Positions 18,324 to 28,101 of a DNA stretch of 64,000 bases are shown here, piece after piece. This DNA is from an uncultured Alphaproteobacteria bacterium (GTDB lineage Bacteria; Pseudomonadota; Alphaproteobacteria; HIMB59). Both the position numbers and the translations under genes were made by a program. The notes under the pieces were generated by a model. That model did no database searches and had not been told where the DNA came from. It saw only the letters and a program-made list of their open reading frames with translations. Every line of letters starts with the position of its first letter. Within the stretch, counting starts at the first letter, position 1. The stretch is from NCBI GenBank assembly GCA_902555695.1, contig CACDTV010000004.1, forward strand, positions 57,438 through 121,437. The letters run 5' to 3'.

Positions 18324-20226
18324 ATTATCTAATCCACTGTTATCAAAAGAACAATATGAAGAGATGTATGCAGAGTCTTTTAGTGACAAAGAGAAATTCT
18401 GGTCTAAAGTGGCGAAATCTCAATTAACGTGGTCTAAAAATTTTACTAAAGTTAAAAACACCAACTACGACGGTAACGTATCTATAAAATGGTTTGAGGA
18501 TGGTGAATTGAACGTTTGTTATAACTGTGTAGATAGACATGTTGAAACAAAACCAAATGAAATAGCAGTTATTTGGGAGGGAGATGATGCTAGTAAAAAT
18601 AAAACCTACACCTATAAAGAACTAAAGTCAGAAGTAAGTAAATTTGCAAATGTTCTTAAAAAACTTGGTGTACGAAAAGGCGATGTAGTAACAATTTATT
18701 TGACTATGATTCCTGAAGTTGCATTTGCTATGTTGGCCTGTGCAAGAATAGGTGCAATTCATTCAGTAATATTTGGGGGCTTCGCCCCAGAGTCAATAGC
18801 AGGACGAATTAAAGATTGCAAATCTCAATTTGTAATTACTGCTGACGAAGGTGTTCGAGGTGGAAAAATAATTCCACTAAAAAAATATATTAATTCAGCT
18901 TTGGAAAGTTGTGATAGTTCCATAAAGACTCTTGTTATTAGGTATACAAACACTCAAGACGAATTACATAAAGATAATAATTTTTATTATGATGAATTAA
19001 TTAAAGAGGTAGATGATCAATGTGAATGTGTATCAATGAATGCAGAGGATCCTCTTTTCATTTTATATACATCTGGCTCTACAGGTAAGCCAAAAGGTGT
19101 TCTTCATACTACAGGAGGATATTTAGTTTATGCCTCATTTACTCATAAGTACTCTTTCGACTATCATCCAGGTGATGTTTATTGGTGTACCGCTGATGCT
19201 GGATGGATAACAGGACACTCTTATTCCGTTTATGGTCCCCTCGCTAACGGTGGTAAAACATTATTGTTCGAAGGCGTTCCTAACTATCCAGACTTTTCTC
19301 GCTTTTGGGAGGTTTGTGATAAATACAAAGTTAATATTTTTTACACAGCACCTACTGTTTTAAGATCTTTGATGAAAGAGGGTAATTCATATATTGAAAA
19401 ATGTGATTTAAGTTCATTGAGAATTTTGGGTACGGTTGGTGAGCCAATTAATCCTGAGGCTTGGAGTTGGTACTCAACAGTAGTAGGTAAAGATAAATGT
19501 CCTGTTATAGATACGTGGTGGCAAACAGAAACAGGTGGACATTTAATATCACCAATACCTGGGGTCTCGAAACTTAAACCTGGTAGTGCAACCAAACCAT
19601 ATTTTGGAATTGAAGCTGCAATTGTAGACGATAGTGGGAATATTTTAGAAGGTGAGTGTGAAGGAAAGCTTTGTATATTAGATAGTTGGCCAGGACAGAT
19701 GAGAACAGTATATGGTGACCACAGGCGTTTTACTGATACATATTTTAGCCAATTTAAAGGAAAGTATTTTACAGGTGACGGATGTCGAAGAGACAAAGAT
19801 GGATTTTATTGGATCACTGGTAGGGTTGATGATTGCATCAATGTATCAGGTCATTTGCTTGGGACAGCAGAAATTGAAAGTGCTTTTGTAGAACATGAAC
19901 TTGTTTCTGAAGCTGCTGTGGTAGGATACCCACATGATATTAAAGGTCAGGGTATATACGCTTATGTTACTACAAATACAGGTGTGGAAGTTAGTGATGA
20001 CTTGAAAAAAGAGCTAATTCAATGGATAAGAAAAAAAATAGGGCCCATAGCAACTCCCGATAAATTACAATTTTCTCCAGGACTTCCAAAAACTAGGTCG
20101 GGTAAAATAATGAGAAGAATTTTGAGAAAAATTGCCTCTCAAGAGGAGAACCAACTTGGTGACACATCAACATTAGCTGACCCGAATGTTGTAGAATCTT
20201 TAATAGACGGGTCTAAAAATATCTAA
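18310..20226 (+). CDS. acs: Acetyl-CoA synthetase (AMP-forming)
   Basis: 638 residues from ATG 18310 (a GTG at 18301 is in frame). Makes acetyl-CoA from acetate, ATP and CoA. Motifs: phosphate loop [44 protein letters not shown], hinge [20 protein letters not shown] and the regulatory lysine in [16 protein letters not shown], the usual site of acetylation. Near-normal length. It follows the EVE gene with an overlap, and its stop overlaps the proposed rsmB start. Confidence 0.97.
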   Translation: MREFKLSNPLLSKEQYEEMYAESFSDKEKFWSKVAKSQLTWSKNFTKVKNTNYDGNVSIKWFEDGELNVCYNCVDRHVETKPNEIAVIWEGDDASKNKTYTYKELKSEVSKFANVLKKLGVRKGDVVTIYLTMIPEVAFAMLACARIGAIHSVIFGGFAPESIAGRIKDCKSQFVITADEGVRGGKIIPLKKYINSALESCDSSIKTLVIRYTNTQDELHKDNNFYYDELIKEVDDQCECVSMNAEDPLFILYTSGSTGKPKGVLHTTGGYLVYASFTHKYSFDYHPGDVYWCTADAGWITGHSYSVYGPLANGGKTLLFEGVPNYPDFSRFWEVCDKYKVNIFYTAPTVLRSLMKEGNSYIEKCDLSSLRILGTVGEPINPEAWSWYSTVVGKDKCPVIDTWWQTETGGHLISPIPGVSKLKPGSATKPYFGIEAAIVDDSGNILEGECEGKLCILDSWPGQMRTVYGDHRRFTDTYFSQFKGKYFTGDGCRRDKDGFYWITGRVDDCINVSGHLLGTAEIESAFVEHELVSEAAVVGYPHDIKGQGIYAYVTTNTGVEVSDDLKKELIQWIRKKIGPIATPDKLQFSPGLPKTRSGKIMRRILRKIASQEENQLGDTSTLADPNVVESLIDGSKNI

Positions 20227-21391
20227 TTTATCAGATATCTCAAATTTATTTAACTCAATCAAAAGAATTGATCAAGGAAGTAGCATCGATAATGTTTTAA
20301 ATACCTATCCTAAGTTAAAGAGAAATTTTCTTTTTTTCATAATCCAAGAGTATTACAGAAACTACGAAAATTTAAATCAAGTACTTTTAAAATATACAAA
20401 TAATAAAACACCAAAAAAGGCTTTAACAATTTTAAAAATTAGTTTGGTGCTTATATTTTTTTCAAATAAGCCGCATTATGCTATTGTTGATGATACAGTT
20501 GAAGCTAGTAAGGAATTTAAAAAAGATGGATTAGTAAATGCTGTTTTGAGAAGTGTATTACGAGACAAAGATAATATACAATTTGGAAAACTTATTTATC
20601 CTAAATTTAAAAAAATAGTTGATAAAATTTTTACTAGTAATTCTATAAGAGAATATATTTATCAGACCCTTTTTGAAAAACCTAAAAATTATCAAGTAAG
20701 CCTCAAAGATCAAAAAGATGCTATATACGAAAAAAGAGTTTTTTTATTAGAAAAAAAAATTAAATCAAACTGTTTTGTTCAAGACATTGGAAATTTTGAA
20801 ATTATCAGATCAACGATATCTTGTTATCATGACAAAGATATATTAGATATATGTGCGGCTCCTGGGGGGAAAAGTATATTGTTGAAATCTTATGGATTTA
20901 AAGTAACTGCAATTGATAAGTCACAAATTCAAATTAATAAATTTTATGAGAATTTAAGACGGTTGAACCTAAAAATAAATATTAAAAAAATTGATTTTTT
21001 AAAAGAAAAATTTTTATATAAATACAACTCAATACTTTTAGACGCCCCTTGTAGCGCTCTGGGAACATTCAAAAGGAACCCTGATGTAACAACAAAAGTC
21101 AATCAAGCTCAAATTAAGAAACATCAAAAAACCCAAATAGATATACTTGAAAAATCATTGAAAATATTGAAAAAAAATGGGTTTTTGATATATGTAGTAT
21201 GCTCATTTCATCCTTTTGAGACAATCGATGTCATTGATAAAATATCACAAAAACATAACAATATTAAAATACACAAAATTAACTCAGAAAAAATGATAAA
21301 GAGAAAAAATGGATATTTTATTAATCCATTAAAGTTTAAGAATATTGGGGGCTCTGATGTTTTTTTTGTGTCAGTTTTAGAAAAAAAATAA
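20219..21391 (+). CDS. rsmB: 16S rRNA m5C967 methyltransferase, start codon non-canonical
   Basis: The first ordinary start (GTG 20444) would remove most of the NusB-like N-terminal domain. The frame is open upstream to a stop at 20204 and encodes a NusB-like sequence ([60 protein letters not shown]). No ATG, GTG or TTG occurs before 20438. The best candidate is ATA at 20219, overlapping the acs stop; this is tentative. The C-terminal Rossmann methyltransferase has [17 protein letters not shown], catalytic Cys in [15 protein letters not shown] and VVCSFHPFE. Its stop overlaps the rpe start (TAATG). Confidence 0.82.
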   Translation: MSNLSDISNLFNSIKRIDQGSSIDNVLNTYPKLKRNFLFFIIQEYYRNYENLNQVLLKYTNNKTPKKALTILKISLVLIFFSNKPHYAIVDDTVEASKEFKKDGLVNAVLRSVLRDKDNIQFGKLIYPKFKKIVDKIFTSNSIREYIYQTLFEKPKNYQVSLKDQKDAIYEKRVFLLEKKIKSNCFVQDIGNFEIIRSTISCYHDKDILDICAAPGGKSILLKSYGFKVTAIDKSQIQINKFYENLRRLNLKINIKKIDFLKEKFLYKYNSILLDAPCSALGTFKRNPDVTTKVNQAQIKKHQKTQIDILEKSLKILKKNGFLIYVVCSFHPFETIDVIDKISQKHNNIKIHKINSEKMIKRKNGYFINPLKFKNIGGSDVFFVSVLEKK

Positions 21392-22047
21392 TGACAATAA
21401 TTATTTCCCCATCAATTTTAGGTGGTTCATTCTCTAATATGGAAAAAACTATTTTAGAAATCAACAAGTCTAAGGCTGAATACATCCACTTCGATGTTAT
21501 GGATGGAGATTTTGTACCTAATTTAACATTTGGTCCCCAGTTCATATCTAATGTTAGATCATACTCTGACAAAGTATTTGATGTCCATCTCATGATAAAT
21601 AGAGTTCAAAAATTTATAGATGATTATATCAAAGCTGGTTCAGATATTATTTCTTTTCATATAGAAATTGAGGATGATATAAAAAGTCTCATAACTAAAA
21701 TAAAAAAGAACAATATTAAATGTGGGATTGCTATAAAACCGAAAACTTCATGGGATAAAATTGAACCTTACTTAGATTATATTGATCAAGTTATTGTAAT
21801 GACAGTAGAACCAGGATTTGGAGGGCAAGTTTTTATGAAAGATCAAATTAATAAAATAAAAAGAATATCTGAATACATTAAATCTAAAAATTTGGATGTT
21901 AAAATAGAAATTGATGGTGGAATAAATTATGAGACAGGAAAAACTTGTGTAGAAGTTGGAGCAAACATTTTAGTGGCTGGCTCATTTTTATTCAAACAAG
22001 AAGATCTTATAGAAGCTACTAACTCTCTATTTGATGCAATGAGCTAA
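21391..22047 (+). CDS. rpe: Ribulose-phosphate 3-epimerase
   Basis: 218 residues, normal length, TIM barrel. Interconverts ribulose-5-P and xylulose-5-P. Motifs: ISPSILGGSFSNM, the metal/catalytic HFDVMDGDFVPNLTFGPQ, DVHLMI, VMTVEPGFGGQVFM and EIDGGINYETGKTCVEVGA. It shares one base with the rsmB stop and one with the purH start, so rsmB-rpe-purH read as one operon. Confidence 0.97.
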   Translation: MTIIISPSILGGSFSNMEKTILEINKSKAEYIHFDVMDGDFVPNLTFGPQFISNVRSYSDKVFDVHLMINRVQKFIDDYIKAGSDIISFHIEIEDDIKSLITKIKKNNIKCGIAIKPKTSWDKIEPYLDYIDQVIVMTVEPGFGGQVFMKDQINKIKRISEYIKSKNLDVKIEIDGGINYETGKTCVEVGANILVAGSFLFKQEDLIEATNSLFDAMS

Positions 22048-23510
22048 TGGGTAAGAATGTAATTATTTCTGTTTTTGATAAATCTAATTTAGATATTATT
22101 GCAAAGTTTCTTGTCAATAAAAAATTTACAATTTATTCAACAGGAGGTACATCAAGATTTTTAAGAAAAATAAGTGTCCCACATATAGAAATTACTAAAT
22201 ATACAAAGCAAAAAGAAATACTGGGCGGACGTGTCAAAACCCTTCATCCTAAAATCTTTGGGGGGCTCTTGGGGACGAATGCCAAAGATCACAAAAAAGA
22301 TTTGAAAAAAGAAAAGATCGTCGAATTTGATCTATTGGTAGCAAATTTGTATCCGTTCGAAGAAACAGTTAAACATACAAAAACTAAGTCAAAAATTATA
22401 GAAATGATAGATATCGGTGGCCATAGTTTAATTAGAGCAGCTGTTAAAAACTATGAAAAAACTACACCTCTTATTAACCCCAAAGATTATGATTATTTTA
22501 TAAAAAATTTTCCCTTAAAACCCATATTGAAGAAGAAATTTGCAATAAAAGCAATTGATCATATTACAAAATACGATTTAGAAATTTCAAATTGGTTTAA
22601 AGGTAAATCATCAACCATATATCCGTTGAGATATGGGGAGAATCCTCAACAGAAAGCATCTGCTATAATTAATAACAATAAATTTTCACAAATTAGTGGT
22701 GATAAAAAGCTTAGCTATAATAATCTTTTAGATATAGATGCAGGTGTACATCTAACGTATGGTTTTCAAACAAAGAGTAATATTTGCACGATAATAAAAC
22801 ATGGCACTCCCTGCGGTGCATCATTAAAAAGAAATCAAGCCGAAAGTTATACTAAAGCACTTGCTGGCGATCCATTAAGTTCTTATGGTGGTGTCGTTGC
22901 ATTCAATCAGAAATTAAAAAAACAAACTGCTGAATTATTAACAAAAAATTTTTTTGAAGTTGTAACTGCTCCTGAATTTGAAAAAGATGCTTTAAAGTTG
23001 CTTAGAGAGAAAAAAAATATGAGAGTTATAAAAGTTAAAAAAGGTTTAAAAAAAATTGAGGAAAGATCTTTTTTTGGAGGGACATTAATTCAGGATGTAA
23101 ATAGTAAAAACTCTTATGTAAACTCAATAAACGGAAAAAATAAATTAAATAAAGAAAAAATAAGTTTTTTTATAAATGTAATAAAAAATATAAAATCCAA
23201 TGCTATTGCTTTGTTTGATCAAGACAGTCTTATATCACAATCAGGAGGTCAAACATCTAGAGTTGATGCATTACTTATTTGTCTTAGAAAATTTAATTAT
23301 CAAAGTCAAAAGAAGAAGAAAAGAAGCCTTTTTTTATTTTCAGATGCATTTTTCCCATTTATAGACTCACTATCGATAATTAAGAAACAGAAGTTTAACA
23401 TCGATATTTACGCGCCAATGGGTTCAAAGAATGATACAAAAATTTCTGATTATGTGAAAAAGCATAAATTAAGTTTTTTTAAATTGAGCGACCGTCATTT
23501 TAAACATTGA
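22047..23510 (+). CDS. purH: Bifunctional AICAR transformylase / IMP cyclohydrolase
   Basis: 487 residues, somewhat shorter than the usual 510-530. Catalyses the last two steps of IMP synthesis. The N-terminal MGS-like cyclohydrolase domain has STGGTSRFLRK and GGRVKTLHPKIFGGLL. The transformylase domain has YPLRYGENPQQKA, KHGTPCGAS, the shortened DSLISQSGGQTSRVDA region and FLFSDAFFPFIDS. The ending is abrupt (FFKLSDRHFKH) and matches the family GxRxFRH tail in a degraded form. Followed directly by an overlapping small hypothetical gene. Confidence 0.96.
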   Translation: MGKNVIISVFDKSNLDIIAKFLVNKKFTIYSTGGTSRFLRKISVPHIEITKYTKQKEILGGRVKTLHPKIFGGLLGTNAKDHKKDLKKEKIVEFDLLVANLYPFEETVKHTKTKSKIIEMIDIGGHSLIRAAVKNYEKTTPLINPKDYDYFIKNFPLKPILKKKFAIKAIDHITKYDLEISNWFKGKSSTIYPLRYGENPQQKASAIINNNKFSQISGDKKLSYNNLLDIDAGVHLTYGFQTKSNICTIIKHGTPCGASLKRNQAESYTKALAGDPLSSYGGVVAFNQKLKKQTAELLTKNFFEVVTAPEFEKDALKLLREKKNMRVIKVKKGLKKIEERSFFGGTLIQDVNSKNSYVNSINGKNKLNKEKISFFINVIKNIKSNAIALFDQDSLISQSGGQTSRVDALLICLRKFNYQSQKKKKRSLFLFSDAFFPFIDSLSIIKKQKFNIDIYAPMGSKNDTKISDYVKKHKLSFFKLSDRHFKH

Positions 23511-23815
23511 TAGATATATACAAAAATAAGCCTCCAAAAGAAAAATACAAACAACTAATAAGATACCAAAATAAGACATTTTTTAAAAAATATAGTCTAA
23601 AAATTATTTATGATTTTTTTAAAGAATATCCTGAAGAAAAAAGAGGAAGGAAAAATTTTAAAAAAAAGGAAATTCAAAATATAAAGTCCTTGATATATGA
23701 GGAAATTTTTCAGAAAGCTAAAGTTATAAAAGCAGACTGCATTGGATCTATAAAAGAAAAAGTGTCAAATGACAAAATTATGATTACAGTGTCATTTTTT
23801 AAAAAAAATGGATGA
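23507..23815 (+). CDS. Small basic hypothetical protein
   Basis: 102 residues, not recognised. TTG start at 23507 overlaps the purH stop by 4 bp, and its end overlaps the HAD gene by 8 bp. This tight packing argues that it is real and translated with its neighbours. It is lysine-rich, mostly helical with YKQLIRYQNKTFFKKYS and KNFKKKEIQNIKSLIYEEIF, and ends in a beta-like stretch (NDKIMITVSFFKK). No signal peptide, membrane span or catalytic motif is visible. Confidence 0.55.
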   Translation: MIDIYKNKPPKEKYKQLIRYQNKTFFKKYSLKIIYDFFKEYPEEKRGRKNFKKKEIQNIKSLIYEEIFQKAKVIKADCIGSIKEKVSNDKIMITVSFFKKNG

Positions 23816-24362
23816 CAATAGAATTTTATTTGTTGATTTAGATGGAACTTTAATCAAAGAGGACTTATCAAATCTAGCGTTTATAAATTTTTTGAGGAAA
23901 AAGCCTTTTTTACTTTTAATTTATTTAATTATCTTTTTGTTTAAAGGTAAATCATTTCTCAAAGAAAAGATATCGACAGGTTTTGAAGTGCCAATAGAAA
24001 AATTAAAATTTAATCAAGCATGCCTCGAATATATCAAAAAAGTTAAGAATCATCACAGAGTAGTATATCTAATTTCTGGAAGTCACCAATTACTTGTAGA
24101 TCAAATAGATCAGCATTTAAGAATTTTCTTCGAATCATTTGGTACAAAAAAAAACTTTAATATGGTTGGTATTAATAAAGTAAAATTTATAAATGATGAA
24201 TTGAAAATTTTAAACTTTGACTATTTAGGAAATAGCAGTCAAGATTTACCAATATGGAATTACACAAAGAGAATTATTTATACAAATGTATCAAGTGATT
24301 TAAAAAAAGTTATTTTTAAGTCTAAATTGGATAAGTTAGAAATAAAAGAGAAATTTATATAA
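23808..24362 (+). CDS. HAD-family phosphatase-like protein
   Basis: 184 residues. HAD motif I is intact (LFVDLDGTLIKED), motif II is LISGSHQ, and the last motif is YLGNSSQDLPIW in place of the common YIGDSxxDxxxW, so one acidic residue is Asn. A hydrophobic cap (PFLLLIYLIIFLFKGK) resembles the HAD half of HAD-UbiA prenyltransferase fusions, where FDYVGDSxADLPIW is typical; the UbiA half is absent here. A lipid-linked phosphosugar substrate is possible (inference). Ends 2 bp before the LysE-type gene. Confidence 0.75.
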   Translation: MDDNRILFVDLDGTLIKEDLSNLAFINFLRKKPFLLLIYLIIFLFKGKSFLKEKISTGFEVPIEKLKFNQACLEYIKKVKNHHRVVYLISGSHQLLVDQIDQHLRIFFESFGTKKNFNMVGINKVKFINDELKILNFDYLGNSSQDLPIWNYTKRIIYTNVSSDLKKVIFKSKLDKLEIKEKFI

Positions 24363-24364
24363 TT

Positions 24365-24979
24365 ATGACTATTTTATTATTCTCTCAAATTTTTATAGTG
24401 TGCCTATTAGGAGCAATGTCACCGGGCCCAAGTATGGTTGTTGTTGTAAATAATGCAATTTTCAAAAGTAAGATCAGTGGCATTTTAACAGCAATTGGTC
24501 ATGGTTGTGGAATTAGTATTTACGCTCTTTGTGCAGTTATTGGAATTGGGGTAATTCTGCAAACAAATATATTTTTTTTTAATTTAGTTAAATTATTATC
24601 AATTTTTTTCTTACTTTATTTAGGAATTCAAACAATCAGATTTAGAAATAAAATTGAGTTTGGTGAAAATCAAAATCTGAATGTAACCAAGTCTTTTTCC
24701 CAAGGTTTTTTAATATCAATATTAAATCCAAAGATTTTTATTTGGTTCTTGGCAATTTACTCACAATTTATGTCTTATGATAATGATTTATTTTTGAACA
24801 TTGCTTTAGTATTGATTGCAGGGACTGTTGACGCTCTATGGTACATACTTTTAGTGAATTTAGTGACCTCAAAAGTTGTTCTTGATCAAATTAAAAAAAA
24901 AGCAGGTATTATACAAATAATTGTAGGTTATTTGTTAATTCTAATATCTGCGTTCCTCTTATTAGAAGTTTTGATTTAA
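24365..24979 (+). CDS. LysE/RhtB-family exporter
   Basis: 204 residues, six hydrophobic segments. Family signatures: SPGPSMVVVVNNAIFKSKISG after helix 1, HGCGISIYALCAVIGIG, LYLGIQTIR and FLISILNPKIFIWFLAIYSQF. Members export amino acids such as lysine, homoserine and threonine; the substrate is not predictable. Packed between the HAD and TPR genes with 2 and 4 bp gaps. Confidence 0.93.
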   Translation: MTILLFSQIFIVCLLGAMSPGPSMVVVVNNAIFKSKISGILTAIGHGCGISIYALCAVIGIGVILQTNIFFFNLVKLLSIFFLLYLGIQTIRFRNKIEFGENQNLNVTKSFSQGFLISILNPKIFIWFLAIYSQFMSYDNDLFLNIALVLIAGTVDALWYILLVNLVTSKVVLDQIKKKAGIIQIIVGYLLILISAFLLLEVLI

Positions 24980-24983
24980 AATA

Positions 24984-26642
24984 ATGAGTGAGCAAGAAAT
25001 ACTAAACCTTCTAAAAAAAAATAAATTTAATGCGGCAAAAGAGCTAATAGAGGCTTTATTAAAGTCAGAAAAAGAAAATCTAACTTATACGTTTTATTAT
25101 GGTCTAATATTAGCTAATGAAAGAAAATATAGTGAAGCTATTTCTTATTTTGAAAAAGTACTGTCTGTAGACAAGAACCATTTCGACTCTAATTTTAATA
25201 TAGCAGGATGTTATCAAGGTCTTTTAATTTATGACAAAGCAATAAAATACTATAGTAATTGTTCTAAAATAAATTTAAAGAATTTTGAACCTTGTCACCA
25301 AATAGGAATTTGCTATAAGCAATTAAGGGAATACGAAAAATCAATATTTTATTTAAAGAAAGCTCTCGAAATTACTTCCAACGCAAAATCATATTATATG
25401 TTGGGTAATGTATATAGAGAAAATGGCCAATTTGATGAAGCTAAAAGATGTTTTGAAAAATCTATAAATATAAATAAAGAATTCACACAATCAAAATTAT
25501 CTCTTGCAAATTTAGAAATAGATAATGGTAATTATGATCTAGCTACCAGTATGTTAGATGAAATAACTCGGTCTAATAATGACGATCAAATTTTGATATC
25601 CGCAAATATTATGATTGGACAAATTTTGAAATCAAAAGGTGAGTATGAAGAAGCAATAAAAGTTAATCAAAATATTTTGGAAAAAGACTCAAGCAATATA
25701 GATGCATCTTATAATATTTCACAATGCTATTTATTTACTAAAGAATATGAGAAAGCATGGGTTTTTAATGAGTCGAGATACGATTTACAAAACTTAGTAC
25801 TTTTGAAACAGATATATGAGAGTTTTAATAAGCCTAAATGGGATTTAAGCAGACCAAAGAAAAATGTTCTGTTTTATGGAGAACAAGGTATTGGCGAGCA
25901 AATACTATACTCTCAATTTTTTGAAATAATTAAAGATCAATTTGATAACTCAACTATTGCTGTGAATGAAAAATTAATACCATTTTTTGAGAAGATTTAT
26001 CCGGATACAAAGATAATTAATTATAAAAAAATTTTTGAATATAACGATTATGATTACCATTTACCAATGGGGTCAATGGGATTATATTTTCAAAAATTCA
26101 TTAGTTACCAAAACCTAAATAGAAAGATTGCATACCATTCAAGCGATAAAGTTCCTGATAAAACAAAGATTTTGAGATGTGGTATATCTTGGAAGAGCAC
26201 AAATAGAATATTTGGGAACAAAAAATCTATTGAGCTAGAAAGTCTTAAGAATATTTTATCATACGATAATGTAGAATTTGTAAACCTCCAATATTCTGAT
26301 GAAACAAAAGATATTAATTTAATCGAAAAAAATCTTAATAGGAAAATTTTTATAGAACACCAAGTAGATTGTTTTAATGATATTGATGGAGTAGCAAGCT
26401 TAATTAAGTCATGTGATTTTGTTATTACAGTTAGTAATTCAAATGCTCATATATCAGGAAAATTAGGTATCAAAACATTTTTATTGCTTCCATTTAATGA
26501 TGGTAAGTTGTGGTATTGGGGATTGAATACTGACAAAGATATTGTTTGGTACCCGTCAATATTGCCAATTAGACAGGAAAGTGTTAATGACTGGAATAGT
26601 TGTATATTAAAGTTAAATAAAGAAATTGAAAATTACTTGTAA
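24984..26642 (+). CDS. TPR protein with GT-B glycosyltransferase-like C-terminal domain
   Basis: 552 residues. The N-terminal part (about 1-270) is six to eight TPR units (NAAKELIEALLKSEKENLTY, AISYFEKVLSVDKNHFDSNF, AKRCFEKSININKEF). The C-terminal part (about 285-550) looks like a GT9/GT41-related fold: VLFYGEQGIGEQILYSQFF, CGISWKSTNRIFGNKKSIEL, SCDFVITVSNSNAHISGKLG and FNDGKLWYWG. This arrangement is common in marine bacteria near surface-glycan genes. It opens a cluster of two GT-A-like enzymes and an FkbM methyltransferase, pointing to modification of glycans or surface protein. Acceptor unknown. Confidence 0.8.
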   Translation: MSEQEILNLLKKNKFNAAKELIEALLKSEKENLTYTFYYGLILANERKYSEAISYFEKVLSVDKNHFDSNFNIAGCYQGLLIYDKAIKYYSNCSKINLKNFEPCHQIGICYKQLREYEKSIFYLKKALEITSNAKSYYMLGNVYRENGQFDEAKRCFEKSININKEFTQSKLSLANLEIDNGNYDLATSMLDEITRSNNDDQILISANIMIGQILKSKGEYEEAIKVNQNILEKDSSNIDASYNISQCYLFTKEYEKAWVFNESRYDLQNLVLLKQIYESFNKPKWDLSRPKKNVLFYGEQGIGEQILYSQFFEIIKDQFDNSTIAVNEKLIPFFEKIYPDTKIINYKKIFEYNDYDYHLPMGSMGLYFQKFISYQNLNRKIAYHSSDKVPDKTKILRCGISWKSTNRIFGNKKSIELESLKNILSYDNVEFVNLQYSDETKDINLIEKNLNRKIFIEHQVDCFNDIDGVASLIKSCDFVITVSNSNAHISGKLGIKTFLLLPFNDGKLWYWGLNTDKDIVWYPSILPIRQESVNDWNSCILKLNKEIENYL

Positions 26643-26670
26643 ATAAAATTAACATCAATAGGGTTAAATT

Positions 26671-27357
26671 ATGGATGTTTATATTGGTTATGATAGTAGA
26701 GAAGATTTAGCCTACCAAGTTTGTAGCCACAGTATTAAATCAAAATCAAAGTCTGTAAATGTTTATCCTTTGAAATTAAATGAATTAAAAGAAAAGGGAT
26801 ATTATAAACGTGGGGAAGACAAACTCGGGTCAACAGAATTTACATTTTCTAGATTCTTAGTTCCAATACTCAATGAATATAAAGGTTGGGCTCTGTTTTG
26901 TGATTGCGATCTATTATTCTTAAACCCAATTGAGGAGTTATTTTCTTTAGTTGATAATAAATATGCAGTCATGTGCGTTCAACATGACTATAACCCTACA
27001 GGAGATACCAAAATGGATGGAAGATTACAGTCTATTTATCCAAGAAAAAATTGGAGTTCCTTGGTGCTGTGGAATTGTGGTCATCCATCAAATAAAAAAG
27101 TAACCTCAGATTTAGTAAATGATCCAGATACAACTGGAAAATACTTACATCGTTTTAGTTGGTTAGAAGATGATGAAATTGGATCTATAAATCACGAGTG
27201 GAATTGGTTAGTGGGATGGTATAAAGAACCCAAAGATGGCTCTCCTAAAGCAATACATTATACTGAAGGTGGCCCGTGGTTTCCTGAGTATCGTTTTTGT
27301 GATTACCATGATATTTGGAAGAAAAAATTACTAGAAATGATGAACACTTCTGTTTAG
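26671..27357 (+). CDS. GT-A type glycosyltransferase
   Basis: 228 residues. Starts MDVYIGYDSREDLAYQVCSHS, as in GT8-like enzymes that act on carried substrates. The metal-binding DxD is in WALFCDCDLLFL. Further features are TFSRFLVP, SSLVLWNCGHP, the acid-rich SWLEDDEIGSINHEWNWLVG and the C-terminal HYTEGGPWFPEYR. All catalytic elements of the family appear present. Cytoplasmic, no membrane span. Donor sugar and acceptor are unknown. An AATAGGG stretch precedes the ATG. Confidence 0.85.
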   Translation: MDVYIGYDSREDLAYQVCSHSIKSKSKSVNVYPLKLNELKEKGYYKRGEDKLGSTEFTFSRFLVPILNEYKGWALFCDCDLLFLNPIEELFSLVDNKYAVMCVQHDYNPTGDTKMDGRLQSIYPRKNWSSLVLWNCGHPSNKKVTSDLVNDPDTTGKYLHRFSWLEDDEIGSINHEWNWLVGWYKEPKDGSPKAIHYTEGGPWFPEYRFCDYHDIWKKKLLEMMNTSV

Positions 27358-27360
27358 CCT

Positions 27361-28098
27361 TTGCGTGATTTTCCATCTATAGTTTTTTTTTGGATTGGTG
27401 AAAATACATCTATACCAAAATGTCTAGTTCACACTACAAGACTAGTTATGGGAAATAGTGTGAACATAGTTCAACTAACAAATAAAAATACTGAAGAGAT
27501 TGATGGTGTTACTTCTGTTAAGAGATATGAGCTACCAGAGCAAATAATGCTAGCAAGATTAAAAGCTTACTCGAAATACGAACCTGAAACAGAAGAGGTC
27601 TTCTTTTGCGACGCTGACAGTATTTTTATAAATAAATTATCTCTTCCTAAAAATAACAAAAATAAAATATTTCTTACTCCTAGACAGCAAGATTTTAAAA
27701 TAAATGCTACATATCCTGAATATTATGAAGAATTCGTTAACAAGAATGCTAAAGAAGTAATGCCTTTTTTGTTTGGCGCAATTGCAACTATAAGTAATCA
27801 ACAAAGTTTTTTTAGAGAACTTTATAATATTTGTTTAAAACTTCCAGATAGATTTCATAGATGGTATGGAGATCAATACTCTTTAAATAAATTCCTAGAT
27901 GGAGGATTTGATGAGTATGAAAATCTAAATACAGAAATATATTTGAATATTCTCAAAGAACAATTAACTCTTCGATACCTAGAAAATGCAATTAATGAAA
28001 ATGTTCAACTTATAACGTTTAAAGGACCAAACTCTAAAATATATTTGGAACAGTCGACAATTTTAATAAATTACTTTTATGAAAAAATGAGTATATAA
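27361..28098 (+). CDS. GT-A-like glycosyltransferase, second enzyme
   Basis: 245 residues from TTG 27361, three bases after the previous stop. Fold hints are SIVFFWIGENTSIPKCLVHT, MLARLKAYSKYEPETEEVFFCDADSIF (DAD metal motif) and FHRWYGDQYSLNKFLDGG. It is distant from the preceding enzyme and I cannot place it in a numbered family. Probably co-transcribed with it. It converges on the FkbM gene with a 3-bp gap. Confidence 0.7.
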   Translation: MRDFPSIVFFWIGENTSIPKCLVHTTRLVMGNSVNIVQLTNKNTEEIDGVTSVKRYELPEQIMLARLKAYSKYEPETEEVFFCDADSIFINKLSLPKNNKNKIFLTPRQQDFKINATYPEYYEEFVNKNAKEVMPFLFGAIATISNQQSFFRELYNICLKLPDRFHRWYGDQYSLNKFLDGGFDEYENLNTEIYLNILKEQLTLRYLENAINENVQLITFKGPNSKIYLEQSTILINYFYEKMSI

Positions 28099-28101
28099 AT
28101 T

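Noticed and set aside
19341..19796. 151-codon minus-strand open frame
   Set aside because: Lies wholly within acs, antisense to conserved acetyl-CoA synthetase motifs; no ribosome site or family resemblance.
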